A stretch of 64,000 bases of DNA from Microcebus murinus (Eukaryota > Chordata > Mammalia > Primates > Cheirogaleidae). The stretch is from NCBI RefSeq assembly GCF_040939455.1, contig NC_134106.1, positions 84,575,001 to 84,639,000 on the forward strand, given 5' to 3'. The notes under the pieces were generated by a model. It searched no databases. It was not told the DNA's origin and saw only the letters and a program-made list of their open reading frames with translations. Position numbers and translations under genes: made by a program. Positions 1 to 13,139 of the stretch are shown in pieces (within the stretch, counting starts at the first letter, position 1; each line of letters begins with the position of its first letter).

Positions 1-94
1 GATAACATCAACATTGTAAAACCTAAGACAGGTCATTGAGATACTTTGTAGTCTCTGCACTTGGGTAAACTGACTGACACCTACTGGACCCATG

Positions 95-412
95 GCCATA
101 CTTAGAAACTGACTCAACAGGTCCTCCCTCTATCTGGGAGCTGACTCAGGGCAAGAAGACAATTTCTGCCTCCCAACCCTATGAGTTCATCCCCAGCTAA
201 TCAGCAGATCCAATTCCCTAGTCTTTTAACCCCACAATTCTTCGGGAGATGGATTTGAGAAATTCCTCCCACCTTCTTGGCACTCTGTGATATTAAACTC
301 TTTCTCTGCTGCAATCCTTGCTATCTCAGGGTCTGTCTCAGTACCCTGGCTTCCTTTTGAGCAGTGGCCAGTAGAACCCAGTTTGTTGGTAACACTGTGG
401 AATTTAACATGA
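95..412 (+). mobile_element. LTR-like fragment, possibly ERV class I
   Basis: An ATTAAA signal at about 291 is followed by CTCTTTCTCTGCTGCAATCC and a terminal stretch with GAACCCAGTTTGTTGGTAAC. This resembles the R/U5 end of class I ERV LTRs. No internal viral region is seen. The family is uncertain and an unrelated old repeat is possible. Confidence 0.35.
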
Positions 413-619
413 AGGTAGAAACCATCATTATAGTTCTTCTTATCTAATGTTATCTTTCTGACATTGATAATAGTACCAAGAAATATCTGTGGCCTCCACA
501 ATCTATCTCACTTGTAAAGGTCGATAAAGTACAACAATACTCAAACATTGTGTCTTCCTTTAGAGGACATTTGATAAATTCCTCAACCATAAATAGATCA
601 TAATGCTGCTTTAATCGAT
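413..619. other. Short intergenic stretch
   Basis: AT-rich sequence between the LTR-like fragment and the L1 relic. Nothing is recognised. Confidence 0.5.
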
Positions 620-1601
620 GTGTATTTAATTTTTTCTATTTTTTTTATCATGGTAAAATACATATAACATGAAATTTACAATCCTAGCCATTTTTAAGTG
701 TATAGTTCAGTGGTATTAATTACATTCAGATTGTTGTGTGATTATCCTACCATACACCTCCAGAACTTTTTTGTCTTCCCAAACTGACACTCTGTCCCCA
801 TTAAACACTAACTCCCCATTCCCCCTGCCTCCAGCCCCGGGAAATCACCATTCTCCTTCTATCTCTACGAATCTGACTACTCTAAGTACCTCATGTAAGT
901 GGAATCATTCAGTATTTGTCTTTTTGTGACTGGCTTATGTCCCTGAGCATGATGTCCTCAGGGTTCATCCATGTGATGGCATGTGTCAGAATTTCCTTTC
1001 TTCTTAAGGGTGATAAGGAAGGACTTATTTGTCACTTTCCTAGGTGGTTTCTATATGCCTTATAGCTTTTTTGTCCTTCATTTCCTGCATTATTATCTTC
1101 TTTTGTATTTAGTTGGGTTTTTGGTAGTGAAATGTTTAAGTTCCTTTCTTTTTTTCTTTTGTGTATATTCTACAGCTATTTTCTTTGAGGTTACTATTGG
1201 GATTATCTTTAACATCCTAAAGTTACACTCAAATTTGGATTTAGACCCACTGGACATCAAGAGCAAACAAAAACATTTTATATCTTTGTGTCTACACCCT
1301 TTTAGTTGTTGACGTCACAAAATTACATCTGTATACTTTGTATGTCCAAAAACATAAACCAGTAGTTTTACAAAATGCATCAGTCTCTTAAAATATGTAG
1401 AAAACAAAATGTGGTTACAGACCAAAGCTACAATAATACTGGCTCTTAGAATAATTTTTTTAAAGAAAATATTAATATTAGTCTCTGAAATTATGTACAA
1501 AACAAAAGGTGGTGTTAAAAATCATCATTACAACACTACTAGTTTTTATAACTGGCCAAGTATTTATCTTTACTGAGATCTTTATTTCTTCATATGGTTT
1601 T

Positions 1602-1717
1602 CCTTTCGTTTCAATCTTCAGGACTCCCTTGAGCATTTCTTGAAGGATAAGTCTAGTGTCCTTTCATTTCAATCTTCAGGACTCTCTTGAGCATTTCTTG
1701 AAGGATAAGCCTAGTGG
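1602..1717. repeat. 58-bp tandem duplication inside the L1 relic
   Basis: Two head-to-tail copies, 1602-1659 and 1660-1717, each start CCTTTC and include GAGCATTTCTTGAAGGATAA. They differ at a few bases. Confidence 0.85.
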
Positions 1718-1904
1718 TAACAACTCCATTAGCTTCTGTTTATTTGGAAATACTTTAATTCTTCCTCAATATTGAAGGACACTTTTGGCAGATATTAATA
1801 TAGAATTTTGGTGATGGGTTTTCTATTTCTTTTAGCACTTTGAATGCATTAGCCCATTGCCTCTTGGTCTCTAATGTTTCTGCTGAGAATCTTTTTCTTT
1901 TGGT

Positions 1905-2180
1905 ACTTTAATATATTAATGATTATACATATATATGGATACATGTGATATTTTGATACATGCATTCAATGTGTAATGATAAAATCAGGGTAGTTAGGAT
2001 ATCCATCACCTCAAATACTTATCATTTCTTTGTGTTGGGAATAATTCAAGCCTTCTCTTCTAACCATTATGAAATATAAAATATATTGTTCTTAACTGGT
2101 GACCTTACTGTGCTACCAAACACTAGAACCTACTCTTTCTAACTGTATGTTTGTACACATAATCATAATAGGATCATTGT
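1905..2180 (-). mobile_element. L1MA-type 3' end nested in the older L1
   Basis: This stretch contains GATATCCATCACCTCAAATA and CTATGAAATATA-like sequence followed by GTGCTACCAAACACTAGAAC, all typical of L1MA/L1PB 3' UTRs read backwards. The host L1 resumes at about 2180 (GGATCATTGTATGTGATGAA). Confidence 0.65.
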
Positions 2181-3625
2181 ATGTGATGAATTGCTTCTCT
2201 CTTGCTGCTTTCAAGATTCTCTCTGTCTTTGGATTTGGACAGTTTGAGTGTATCGCATCTCAATGTGGGTCTCTTTGAGTTCACCTGCCTTGGAGTTTAC
2301 TACTCTTCTTGAATGTTTATATTCGTGTCATCCATCAAATTTGAAAAACTTTGGCCATTATTTCATGGAATAATATATCTCCCTCATTTTCTCTCTTTCC
2401 TCCTTCTGAGCTACCACAATGCATGTGTGATTCTGCTCAATAGTATCCCCAAAGTCCCTCAGGTTCTATTCACATTTCTTCAGTCTTTTTCTTTCTGCTC
2501 CTCAGACTCAGTAAGTTCTATTGTCATATTTTCAAGTTCACTGCTCACATCTGCCTTTGAATTCCTCTAGTGAATTTTTTATTTTAGTTATAATACTTTT
2601 TAGCTCCAGAACTTCTTTTTGGTTTCGTGTTAGGTTTTCTGTCTGTTTATTAATATTTTATTTTGCTCATACGTTATTTTCTTGACTTTCTTTACATTTC
2701 CTGTAATTCTTTGAATATCTTCAAGACAGTTGTTTTTATCTACTAGATCTGACATCCATCAAGTTTTGTTCAGGAACAGTTTCAGTTGGTTTATTTGTTT
2801 ACCCTTCAAACAGGCCATACTTTTTTATTGCTTTGTATGCTTTTTTGTTGATTTGTATGATTTTTTTGTTGAAAATTGAACATTTGACTCTAATGATGTG
2901 ATAACTCTGCAAATCGGATTCTCTCCCTTCCCAAGGGTTTGCTATTTTTTTGTTCTTGTTTTGTTGTTGTTGTTTATGTTTTTGTTTTTTGAATTGTTGT
3001 AAGTGGTCTCTGTGTTGAAGATTAATCTGAGGTGTCAATCTAAGGTCTTCTCAGGTATTTTTTGAGACTATGCCTTCCCCAGGGTATGCGTGGTCATTTG
3101 CCAAATTCTCCCATAAATGCGGCTGCTTTTGAATGTCTTATCCTTTAATGTCTGGTTCCCCAAAAAAGGAAAAAGGGAAACTAAAAGAGGAGAGGAACGA
3201 GTCCTGTCTCTTTAAATCTCCTGGAAGTCACTTCAGCCAGAAGGAGAAGGTCCAGCAATTATGGGAGAGGGGCGATGACAATGGCCACCTGCCTCTATGT
3301 CTGTACCTCTGTGATTAGAAGCAGCCATCAGTGATCACAGCACAGATATTTGGAGGACAGGGTCCTTTTTGTCCACCCTGGCTCCCACACGCTGTGTGCA
3401 TGTGGCTGAAGGTTGGGAAATGTGTAGCTACTACTGTGCTAAGAGCTGAAGTTGACTGAAATTAGCTAAAATTTACTTCCAAGACTTCCCCTGGAAGTTA
3501 CAAGCCTTCGCTGGATTCCAGAGCTCCAAAATAGTTGCGTCAGATAGATTCTGCCAGTGCCATAGGTGGGGAGACAGATTCCTGGAGCTCCCTATCCCAC
3601 TGATTTCCCAGAATCCTCTCCCTGT

Positions 3626-5690
3626 GTGCATTAATTTTATCATATCTGGAGATGGTTTTTGTTTCACAAGTTTCAGCATATCCACTATGCTGAGTAGAAC
3701 TTCATCAAAAGTTGTCCTTTTGTCTAATCGTCTAGAATGGGTAATACACTTTGCCCAAACCCAACCAGTCTATAATATAGACCCATTATTCTGCATAAAC
3801 TTGCATCTTTCACAATGGAAAGTTTTTAGCCCTCTTGTAGCTTGGCCACTTTTGTTGCCCCTCTATAGATTTTCAATAGTTTTATTATGTCCTTTATCAA
3901 TATGGAGTCAGCAGATATTTATCATGGGCTTTCTATGAGGGTTGTGCTACAAAACTGGTGAAAAAGACAAATATGGTCCCTGCCTAAGTAAATCTTAACT
4001 AATTGACTTTAAGTGGACGAAGTGGTAGGAAAGAAAAGTTCAGATGCTATGATAAAGTACAACATGGGCCCTAACTTAGTCTTTTCTGAGAAAAGGCATC
4101 AAACAGGGATGACATACAATCAAAGTGAGGTGGCCAATGCAGGTATCCATCAGGCCTTAGGATGGATTGATATATTGATCCATCAGTCATTAGGCTGAGA
4201 AAACCAGCCCTGGACTTTAGAGCTGGGAGCACACTGTGGTCACACTCAGCCATGTAGCATAAAGCAGTCTGTTGAGTTTCTGGTTGCACAATTCTTTGCC
4301 ACTTCGGGTTTATGGCCATTGATTCCCAATTCTTCATATGGTTCCTGGCACATAGTTGTGTTCATCTGTTAAATGACTTTGAATGTTCTCATATTTGCAG
4401 AGATAAAAAATGCTACTTCCTATGCCCATAGGCTCAAATCTGTACGTGAATAAATAATGGAGAAGTAGTAACAACGCATATGTTGAAAATATGCTTTCTT
4501 AAAAATCTATTACGATTTTTTTTTCATTCTAGGAGTTTCATCAAGAACAATGGAAATCAATAGATTTTAAAGATGTGGATTTTTACAAAAAGTATCAAAG
4601 TCTTTATTATACTTCAACTCTTTCCTGGAAGAAATAATGTCCTTTTTAAAAAAAAATCGTGTGAATTGGCTCCTGGGAAGTTTGTAAATGATTTCTTTCT
4701 TGTTCTTTTGTGTCCTTATAAAAAGTAGCCAAGCTCTATTCCTATAAGCTGTGGATTCTGACAGAAAGCAAATTCACACGTATTAAATTTCCTAAATTCT
4801 CAGCATCACTTAGAAACGATTTCTTCTTGATATGAAAGTAATGGCAGCAAAGTTGACATGTTAGTCAACATTATAGTTTCATTATGAAGTTTGTGTGTTG
4901 TCTCAAGTTTCCCCTGAAATGTCCCCACTGAGTACGGTGATAATGGCAGCCCTCAGACATCCAGTACACAGAGGCAGGGGACAAAGGAATCCCAGGAAAG
5001 AAGCAGGAAAAAGTGTTTGGTTAAGATTTAAAATTAAGTGGGGGAATCAGTGAGCCAGAAAGCAGGCAGGGAAGCTGCTTGTCAGTCTGCAGCCACAGCA
5101 GCAGCAAGAGTGAGAACTCACAGAGCAGAGGACGAGCTGGGTGAATGTCCACTAAGCACATGAGTGACAGATAGAAACAGGAGGCAGCAGCCTCCACTCT
5201 TCAAAGTGGGTGCTGGTCCCTGCTTGGCACCATTTCCTGTTGAGGGACTGGACCCACCCATTGTTAAAGGAGGGGGCAAAGTAGATACAGTTAATTAATG
5301 CGGTAGTCAGACTCTCTAGAACTTAAGTACAAAGCATAATGTGATTTTCTTTGTCAAACTATCGTATGTTTCAGTTCAGGAAAGAAACCACCCACTTGAT
5401 GTAGCGCCAGTGTTCTAAATCCACATGAATTGCGTGTTGGCTGCTGGATTATGACAGATCTCTGACATTTCTTTATTCAATAAGCAAATGTTATTTGAAT
5501 GCTTAAGCCTTGGGGCAAATTTTTTTTTTCCAAGTTGTTAAACAGAAAGAAGGCAAAGGAGAACTCAGGAAGACCAGTTGGAAGGCACCTTTTATATTCC
5601 ACAGAAGAGGGGATGGTGGCTTAGACTAGCAGAGATGTTCAGGACCTAACAAAGGTAGAAGACCAGCAACATTTGTGAAAAATTGGATAT
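3626..5690. other. Intergenic stretch, mostly unrecognised
   Basis: No exon or open frame with coding character is seen. Positions 4255-4390 have a weak L2/MIR look (CCTGGCACATAGTTG). The rest appears unique. Confidence 0.5.
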
Positions 5691-5691
5691 G

Positions 5692-5711
5692 GGAGTGAGA
5701 GAGAGAGACAG

Positions 5712-5753
<42 letters not shown>

Positions 5754-5777
5754 AAGAGAAAGAGAGAAGAGAAAGAT
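5692..5777. repeat. (GA)n microsatellite
   Basis: About 85 bp of GA dinucleotides with a few interruptions (GACA, GACG, AAAG). The minus-strand Ser/Leu-rich ORF over it is an artefact. Confidence 0.95.
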
Positions 5778-6948
5778 GATTTTATTGTTCTGGCACTGGG
5801 AAAACTAAAAGGGAGATTTGTCAAGATACAGGGTCTGTAGGAAGTTTTAGGGGAAAAGACTGGGAGCTCAGTTTTGGACGTGTTAACTTTGAGAGCTCCC
5901 TTAGATGTCCAAGTAGAGATGTCAAGAAGGCATTTGGATATAGAAGCCTAGAATGCAAAGGCTAAAGAATTGGTTTGGTAGTTGTTTGTATTTGGATAGA
6001 ATTTCAAGCTATGAGACTGGATATGAGCCCCTAAAAAAAAAATACTCAACTTAGTATTTGAAATGTCTGTTAAGTAGATCCAGAAAAATGGAAAGAACAT
6101 ATTAACTTAAAAATCATTACTCAAGGAATAATAAAAATAGACCTTATAACTGGGCTTCTAATAGGGGTGGACAAATTTATAGAAGACTGGAGCTTGGAAA
6201 CACACCTAACCCCAAAGATACACAGTGGCTGTCTTATTTATACCTGTACTGCTGATGGGTGGCAGAGTGCATAAAACATAGTGGATGCTCATTTAATATC
6301 TGACAAAGGATGAATGAATGAAGAATGAATGAATGAAAGCTTGGTGAAAGGGCCATCAGGCTTCCTGGGGATAGTACTATGATTGTAGCAATTGGGTGCC
6401 CCTGGGTCTTCCTCCCACTGGCTGTTTTCCTGCCTATCTGTGACCATTCCTTAGGACATGACTCCTTGACTTCCTTGCTTGTGGTATGAAAATTAACTGT
6501 ACTAGTTACCTTATAATAGGGATTCATGGATGAGTGCTCAGGAATCATTAGGCTGAGAAAAGGAAGGGTGAATAAGCCAGGCACCCCCTAGGACAGCTCA
6601 GGGCAAGGTAGTATGGGGGGGTACTTCCAGTCACATCCTTTTTATCTTGCAGCAGAAGTGCTCGGTGTGGAATATCAATGAGCTCAGGCACACTACTAAT
6701 TTGCCAGATCGACATAACCTCTGGGGAGAAAAGCAAAAAAGCATTCCTATTAACTTCAGCATTGGATAATTTGAATCTCTCTTCTAAGAAGTCTTGTCTC
6801 TTTTTTGGTTAATTACTGTGGCAAACCTTATTTTCTCTTTAAATTAAGCCCTGAGATGCCTTTAATTCAACTGGGCTGTTTCTAAAGTGCAGTTTTCAAG
6901 GGAAGGAATTAGAAATCTTTCTTTGGAGGAAAAAAAAAGTATACTATC
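5778..6948. other. Intergenic stretch with a small L2/MIR-like piece
   Basis: Positions 6225-6300 resemble an L2 or MIR end (ACATAGTGGATGCTCATTTAAT). They are followed by a GAAT-type simple repeat at 6312-6340. Nothing else is recognised. Confidence 0.45.
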
Positions 6949-7214
6949 TTGGGTGCAGTTGCCACTGATCTTAGAGAGGATGGCCTAGTGTGGGCCAGCC
7001 TGCACCTGCAGAGTGACCCCCCTTACAGCCCTGCTCCCAGTGGGAAGGGAAGGATGCCTTCTCCGCAGTCAGTGTTCCTCTCGAAAGCCACCACTTGTGT
7101 TCTGCAACAGGAGGTGAGCGCCGCTCAGGGAACTCAGAGAGCCCTAAGGCGTACTGCCGGCCGGGGCAGGCTGTGGGCACCGGTCAACAGAGGAACACGC
7201 GCACCAGACTGGCT

Positions 7215-7355
7215 CACATTTGTTGAGCACACACTGCATGCCGGCCGCCTGCAGGTCCACTCACTGATCACAATAACCCAAAGGCTGGTGCTTGTACAAT
7301 ATCTTCACTCTAATAAAAAAGAGACCGAGGGTGCGTCGGCAATTTACCAGCTGAC
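7215..7355 (-). mobile_element. MIR SINE fragment
   Basis: TTTGTTGAGCACACACTGCATGCC followed by CACTGATCACAATAACCC and a degraded count-like tail is the reverse of MIR. Confidence 0.55.
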
Positions 7356-7419
7356 ACTCCACCAGTGTGCAATGGGGTTAGCAACAAACTCATCATCACC
7401 GCAATTGGTCCTCCCATGC

Positions 7420-7962
7420 TCTCTAACTGGACAGCTCATTGTTCTGTTACTTCACCCGGGCTGTAAGCTCCCAGAGGTCCATGGCACTCGTTCTAGCGCT
7501 AGGGGAGCCCTGTGCTAAAGCCACACCAGACAGCTGTGCACCGGCACTGGTCAGGCCTCCGGCCCTCTGCCCTTGTCACGATGCAGTGGAGCGGACTGTC
7601 CTTCCTATGGCAACTCTCGTGGGGCTGCGCTGCTCTCCCTACCCCAGAGACTGTGTCCCTTGAGAGCAGGAGCCCCTGCTTTCTATCTGGCAGGCTCTTC
7701 TCCTAACCGACCTCTAGGAGTTAATAGGGTGTGGGGCCCTCTTGGCAGGGCTACAGTCACTGTCGTCTCACTTTCCCTGGATCCATGTTATTGACAGCCT
7801 GGGGCAAACAGGAGCGAGAGGACAGGCGGTGGTGTCCACTAAGCAACTCTTTGTTTACATACACTCATGTGTCTCCTGTAAGAGGTCCAAAGAGCAGAGA
7901 CCTTGTGTTTCTCTTCTTTGAGCTATCAGCTAGAATAGTACCTGGTGCATAGTACATGTTCA
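7420..7962 (+). mobile_element. L2-like 3' fragments
   Basis: Successive pieces resemble L2 3' ends: CTGTAAGCTCCCAGAGGTCC, then GAGCAGAGACCTTGTGTTTC, then GTACCTGGTGCATAGTACAT. An AT run follows at 7962-7976. Several overlapping ORFs of 60-190 codons at 6.9-7.95 kb are chance frames in GC-richer DNA. Confidence 0.4.
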
Positions 7963-7976
7963 TATATATATATATT

Positions 7977-8718
7977 TTGTATAAATACATCACACAAAAA
8001 TCCACTTACCTTTTTTTTTTATCTGTTTAGTATTTATAATTATTTTTCTTCTCTTTTCTGATATTTTCCCTCCCATATGAGTGAAGAAAACTAGTATCTT
8101 ATTCAAGAATTATTTTAAGCATATAGTTACAGTAGAATGTTAAAAAATGAGTTTAAGCCTGATAGTCCTAATTGGGATGCATTTCATTAACAACAGCAAA
8201 TAAAATCTCCCTGGCAATTTTAATGTTTTTCTCCTATTGTTATAAATTGTGACATTTCTTAACAGACACCTATATATGTCGTTGGTGCCCATATGAATAC
8301 AGAACTTGCCCTATGATTACATGTTACTGAGTCATGGTGATTAATGACATGCATGGAAAGAACACAAAGAACAATGCCATTAAATATCTCATAATAGAGA
8401 ATAAAGCCAACGAACTTTTTCGATACAATTTCTGATGAATGATATAAATGGAATTTCACCAGTAAACTAAGCTAAGATTCTAGTTTGAAACTACACCACA
8501 ATAAACCCTCATTGTGTACCTTTTATGTGCTGGGCACTAAAGACACTAAGTCAATAAAACACACACAGGTGAATAAACCCTCAGGATGCTTAGACCTTAG
8601 ACTTTCCAAGATCGTTTTACAGACTGGGGTTGCATAAAAGAAAAAGAGATAACCGAACACAGATCCTTTGGAAACACAGCCGGGATAGTCAGCTTAGTCG
8701 ACTTAGGCTTAGATGCCT
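7977..8718. other. Intergenic stretch
   Basis: Mostly AT-rich unique sequence. Positions 8505-8560 weakly resemble a MIR/L3 core (TTTTATGTGCTGGGCACT). Confidence 0.4.
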
Positions 8719-9088
8719 TAGTCGGTTTGGGGCTGCTATTACAAAATGCCATAAACTGGGTAGCTTACAGCAAACAAAAACTTATGTCTCACAGTTTTGG
8801 ACGCTGGGAAGTCTAAGATCAAGGTGCCAGCAGAATTGATATTTGGTGAGGGCTCACTTCCTGGCTCACAGAAGGCATTTCTTGCTTTGTCCTTACACGG
8901 TGAAAGCAAAATGAGGGTCACTCTTGGGCCTCTGTTATAAGGTCACTAATCCTATTCATGAAGGTTATGCCCTCATGACCTAATCACCTCCTAAAAGATG
9001 ACACCCCCTCCTAATATTATCACTTTGATGGTTATGGTTTCAACATATAAATTATGGGGGGGGGACACAAACATTCAGACCATAGCAG
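8719..9088 (-). mobile_element. MLT1A-type LTR (MaLR, ERVL)
   Basis: The sequence is the reverse of the MLT1A consensus. It includes GGGCTGCTATTACAAAATGCC, CACAGTTTTGGACGCTGGGA, CATGACCTAATCACCTCC and a terminal CAGACCATAGCA. It is near full length. Confidence 0.85.
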
Positions 9089-10330
9089 GTATTTATGAGC
9101 AAGTAAAGGAAATCAACTTTAATTTCATTCTGATATCCCCCTCTGCAGATGTTGGGAGATAATTCTCCAGGGGCAAGCATCTTTTCAAGTGTCCTTTAGA
9201 AAACATGGAGGAAGAAGATTGTTATTTATTGAACATCTACTATTGGACAGACAAGTAGCTCACAAATGCTGGGGATGATAAGGACCACACAAAGACTTGT
9301 AAGCAACACAGATCCCTGGGCTCCACTGCCGGAGGTTCCACGTCAGGAGGTCTAGGAGGGTGGCCTGAGAAGCTATATTAGAATATGGATTGCCTGAGGG
9401 CCACATTATTTAAAACACTTAAGTAGACACTTTCAAATATCTTGGTATAAATCCCAGTGGAGATAAGAGAGATGAATCTGAAGGAAAAGCCTGCTATTTC
9501 TGGGCTCTATGATGCTTGCCTGAGAATGACAAATGTGGCTTTTCATGACAAACAAGATGGACTTTTGGTCTCTGACTTTTGTTTCTGGCCCTATGGGGAG
9601 CTAGGTACCCTGGGAAACCACACCATACAAAACACCTGTAAATACTAGGGGAAATACAGCTAACCCCCCCACTGGTCTTTCATATGGACTATTGAGGTCT
9701 CTTCAGTACTGTGTCAGATCAAAGCAGCTTCCAACCCTATTGCTGCTACCAAGCTATTCTCATCTTAAAATGTTAGAGATTTTGGAACTGCCTAGATAAG
9801 TCATTTTGCCTGACTTGACTGATTTATTGGCTGGCTTTTCAAACTGGTCCCCCATGCCCCATCCCTGCTACTCCTTTAAGACTCTATTTATTTGAAAACC
9901 TGGTTTCCTCCTCCCCTCAGCTGCCAGGTGTCTGCTTCACATGCAAATAAACCATCAGGAGTGATCACTGCCGCCCCCCTGCCTGGGTCTGTGGTCAGAT
10001 TCCTGCCTCAGATGCACTTTGCCATGGTGTCCCCAGGCCTCCTTGAGGGTGGCAGGTTCGAGTCTATACCTGCTCCTTTGCTCAAACTCCCCCTACGCTG
10101 GCCCTCAGCTAGTCTGAAGTCACTCCATGAGGCATAGCAGAACCACACCCCTCATTTCTCCTCTGAAGGTGTTTACACTCTCAGAATCCAGACCAACGAA
10201 GTTTCAAATGAATATTGATCTCTCTAAGATAACAACCACTACCACATTAATGTGAGCATTTACTGAACCCACATGGAAAGGTCCCGTCTACACCACCCCA
10301 AAATATGCCACTTTGGCAACAGGATTATTT
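9089..10330. other. Intergenic stretch
   Basis: No convincing gene or repeat. Positions 9215-9300 are a weak old-SINE-like stretch (TTATTGAACATCTACTATTGG). Confidence 0.4.
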
Positions 10331-10845
10331 TGAGCTAAAGGCAATTAGGAACACACGCAGGGAACATTCTCTGCCCTCTCATTTTCTGTCTAAAAGTAGG
10401 GCATAAATTCCTCTTTGTGAAGGTGGCATGAATTATCCCCACTACCCTTGTACCAGGATGAGGACAGCAACTCTTATTACCAGAAATGGAGAGCACCTGG
10501 CACTGAGAAAAGTTTGCATAAACAAACCTACTAAAATAACCCTTATCTTCCACTAGTTTCCCACATATATTTCCAAGTCACTTTCGCATGATTTATTACC
10601 TGTGGTAGTCCAACCCCCTCGCCTTTGTCTAGTTAATTCTCCACAATTTATCAGCTTTTGTTAAAATGGTATGTTAGTCCCCAAGTCTAACCGTCTGTGG
10701 GTTTTCATGTCTATTTTGTGAAGCACCCATGCATGTAAAAAATATGATAATTATTTTATGCCTTTTTTCCTTTTAATCTATCTTTTGTCAGTTGATATCA
10801 CAGTCTCCAGCTACTGAACCTAAGAGGCAGAGGAAAACTCTTCCC
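10331..10845 (+). mobile_element. LTR-like repeat, family uncertain
   Basis: The 3' part (GCACCCATGCATGTAAAAAAT, then TTTTATGCC, then ATCTATCTTTTGTC and AACCTAAGAGGCAGAGG) has the order of an ERVL-type LTR polyA/U5 end. The 5' limit is a guess. Confidence 0.4.
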
Positions 10846-10854
10846 CCTCTCACA

Positions 10855-11000
10855 CGTGTTGTGTATCAGGCACTGTGCTGAGTATCAGTTGGACGGTCCA
10901 TTAGTCATTCCTCACATAACCTTGTAATGTAGTTCTGTTATTATCCCCAGGGCTTTGAGACATAGAGACTTTGCTCTGCCTGATGTCAAAGAGAGAATAA
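10855..11000 (-). mobile_element. MIR SINE
   Basis: TATCAGGCACTGTGCTGAGTA, then TTCCTCACATAACC and TTATTATCCCCAGG, is the reverse of the MIR consensus. Confidence 0.8.
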
Positions 11001-11164
11001 ACTGAAGAAAGTGTCTCCAACAGAACAGTTTTAGGCCCTGGGGGCTCTTTAGAGGCAGTACTGATAACTTTGCAATTGACTGACTATTCTTAAATGCAAC
11101 TTTGATTAGTGGCCCAGGGAATCAGAAAAATAGAAGGTGACAATCAGGATATTATTTAGGGCAG

Positions 11165-11640
11165 TGTTAGTTAGGATAACAAACCAACCTTCAAAGTACA
11201 TAATAGCTTAAAACAAACCTAAACTTATTTCTTGCTCACACTGCAGTTCTGAGAAGTTCAGGTCATTGGGGAGTTTGGCTTCGTGCAGCCATTCAGGAAC
11301 CTGAGCTGAATGGGGCTCTGCCGTCTTCACCTTTCACAGCTGCCCTGGTCCTGTCTCTCCAGTCAGGGGAAGAGGAGGGAAACTGGAGCATCGTATGTGA
11401 GAACTGTGCAAGGGACAGCCAGGGATGGGTCCCCATAGCCTCCCATCCCATTCCATTGCCTGGAACTCAGTCATGCTGCCCCACCCACTTGTAAAGGAAG
11501 CTGGGAAGTGTCATCTTGCTGAGCATCCACAAGGTAGGCAAGAGCATGAAATTGGGTGTGAAGCTGGGAGTTTGTCCTAGTCCACCCTTCTGCTCTCCAA
11601 ACATCCAATCGTATCCTTACTCCTATAGAGAATACACCGT
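11165..11640. mobile_element. Old interspersed repeat, family not resolved
   Basis: GTTAGGATAACAAACCAACC, AATAGCTTAAAACAAACC and TTATTTCTTGCTCACACTGC form a string seen in many mammalian interspersed copies (LTR or DNA type). I cannot assign the family from memory. Confidence 0.4.
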
Positions 11641-13114
11641 CTTCCCTCCACATAGAGACTAAGACCTACCTAGATACTGCATCAAACTTCAAGTTCAAGT
11701 TCTCTAGGTTATATGCAGTCCACCCAGCAGGTCTGAATGCCATTCTGTATGGTCTGACAAGTTATCTTCTTCATCCCCTGCCTCTTGTTCCCCCACCCCA
11801 ACTCACTCCTAACACTGAAGCAGGCATAAGATAATCACAACAAAAATGTCCCACTTGAAAAAGGGCAGAATTGCACTTGCACAGCAGTCCTTGGTTTGTA
11901 GCAGTGATGCAATCCTTACCGCCACGCATTGCACTAGCATGGGGCAATGCCCCAGGACTCCACCTTGTTTCTCCTCTTTAGCCTAGAAGCACCTGCCTTG
12001 TCCATTGATTTCTGTGAGCCCATCTCTGAGAGGGTTTCCTTGTTAATTATTTCATGGGTTAACAGCTGAGGGGAACCTTGGAACATTAGACAGGATGCCC
12101 TCTTTAGGGGGCACTTTTACAGCCCCCTTTCTGCTGTGCGAGTTTGAACAGACAAGGGTACAGTAAGGCTCAAGCCATCAAAGTGCTTGTCTTTGTTTTG
12201 TTTTGTTTTGATTGGCCTCCTTGGCAGGGTGACTGAGAAGGGGATATTTTTTTCCACCAAAGAAACATATTTCTTAACGTATTTCCAGGAAGTCCTCTAT
12301 GCCATTGCAGTACTGCCTGTAACCAAAGCTTGGCGGACTTAATAAATTATCAGCCCACTCCCTTGGGAAAGGAATTACATACTTGACATTTAGGCTCATG
12401 AAGTTTTTAATCTCAAATGCTGCTTTTTCGAAACCCCAGGGTCAGAGTCAGCCGTTCTATTGACTCCCCTGGGAGCTGTGGCAGCAGATGAACTTTAACC
12501 TTCCTGCAGCTCTGTTCCCCTGCTCCGGGCCAAAGGGATAAATCAAGGTCAAGGTCTGATCCTGCATGCATGTCCCATTAGCACGGGCATCATTCTCGAT
12601 AAGCATTTAATTGAGCACAATAAATGTTTCAGCACTGAATCATGGCAGATCCTACACTGAGGGTTTCCTGTAAGGCAGGTGTGGAGGGAAGGAGCATGAG
12701 CAAGGCACGGGCTGTGGTCACTGATCTGAAAGATCTGCAGCCATGTCCCAGTGGTGTGCTGGGTTCACTGTCAGGACTCTCACCCAAGGAGGGGATATTA
12801 AATCCAAACGCAGATTTGGGTAAATCACCCAGGGACGTAAGAATAATGTCCCAGTAACAAAAAAATTCAATTCTAGCCTGTCCTTTAAAAGCAGAATAGC
12901 TTTAATCCCTTCAAATAAGAAGGTTAGAAAAATGTATATCTTGGGAATATGCATGTCTATTCGTGCTCCATTGGCATAAGTGAGTCCCATAAACAAAGCC
13001 CAAGCTTAGTGAGGTGGAAAGAGGAACCAGTATTGTGCTAGTGGTTTATGAAAAGTTTCTTGATCCACATATTCTAGCTATGGGCAAAACGATAACATAT
13101 GTTGCTCACTGGTC
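11641..13114. other. Intergenic stretch
   Basis: Unique-looking sequence with a short TTTTG run at about 12193-12213. No gene or repeat is identified. Confidence 0.45.
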
Positions 13115-13137
13115 TGAATATATATATATATATATAC
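13115..13137. repeat. (TA)n microsatellite
   Basis: A short run of TA dinucleotides borders the ERV-L relic. Confidence 0.85.
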
Positions 13138-13139
13138 CA

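Larger units (their letters stand above)
620..3625 (-). mobile_element. Old L1 (L1M-type) relic, antisense, internally deleted
   Basis: Positions 620-1010 match the L1M 3' region read backwards (ATGGTAAAATACATATAACAT..., GTGACTGGCTTATGTCCCTG). Positions 1010-3625 match the 5' part of L1M elements, also backwards, with familiar stretches such as TTCTCTTGCTGCTTTCAAGA and TTTTTTGTTGAAAATTGAAC and a 5' end near CCCAGAATCC at 3610. ORF2 is missing between them. A second L1 3' end is nested at about 1905-2180. All reading frames are broken. Confidence 0.8.

Noticed and set aside
983..1312. 109-codon hydrophobic ORF
   Set aside because: T-rich antisense L1 sequence gives Phe/Leu-rich translations by composition alone.
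5639..5824. Ser/Leu-repeat ORF
   Set aside because: Translation of the (GA)n microsatellite.
6949..7518. 189-codon plus-strand ORF
   Set aside because: It overlaps MIR and L2 pieces, has overlapping frames of similar size on both strands, and shows no recognisable domain.
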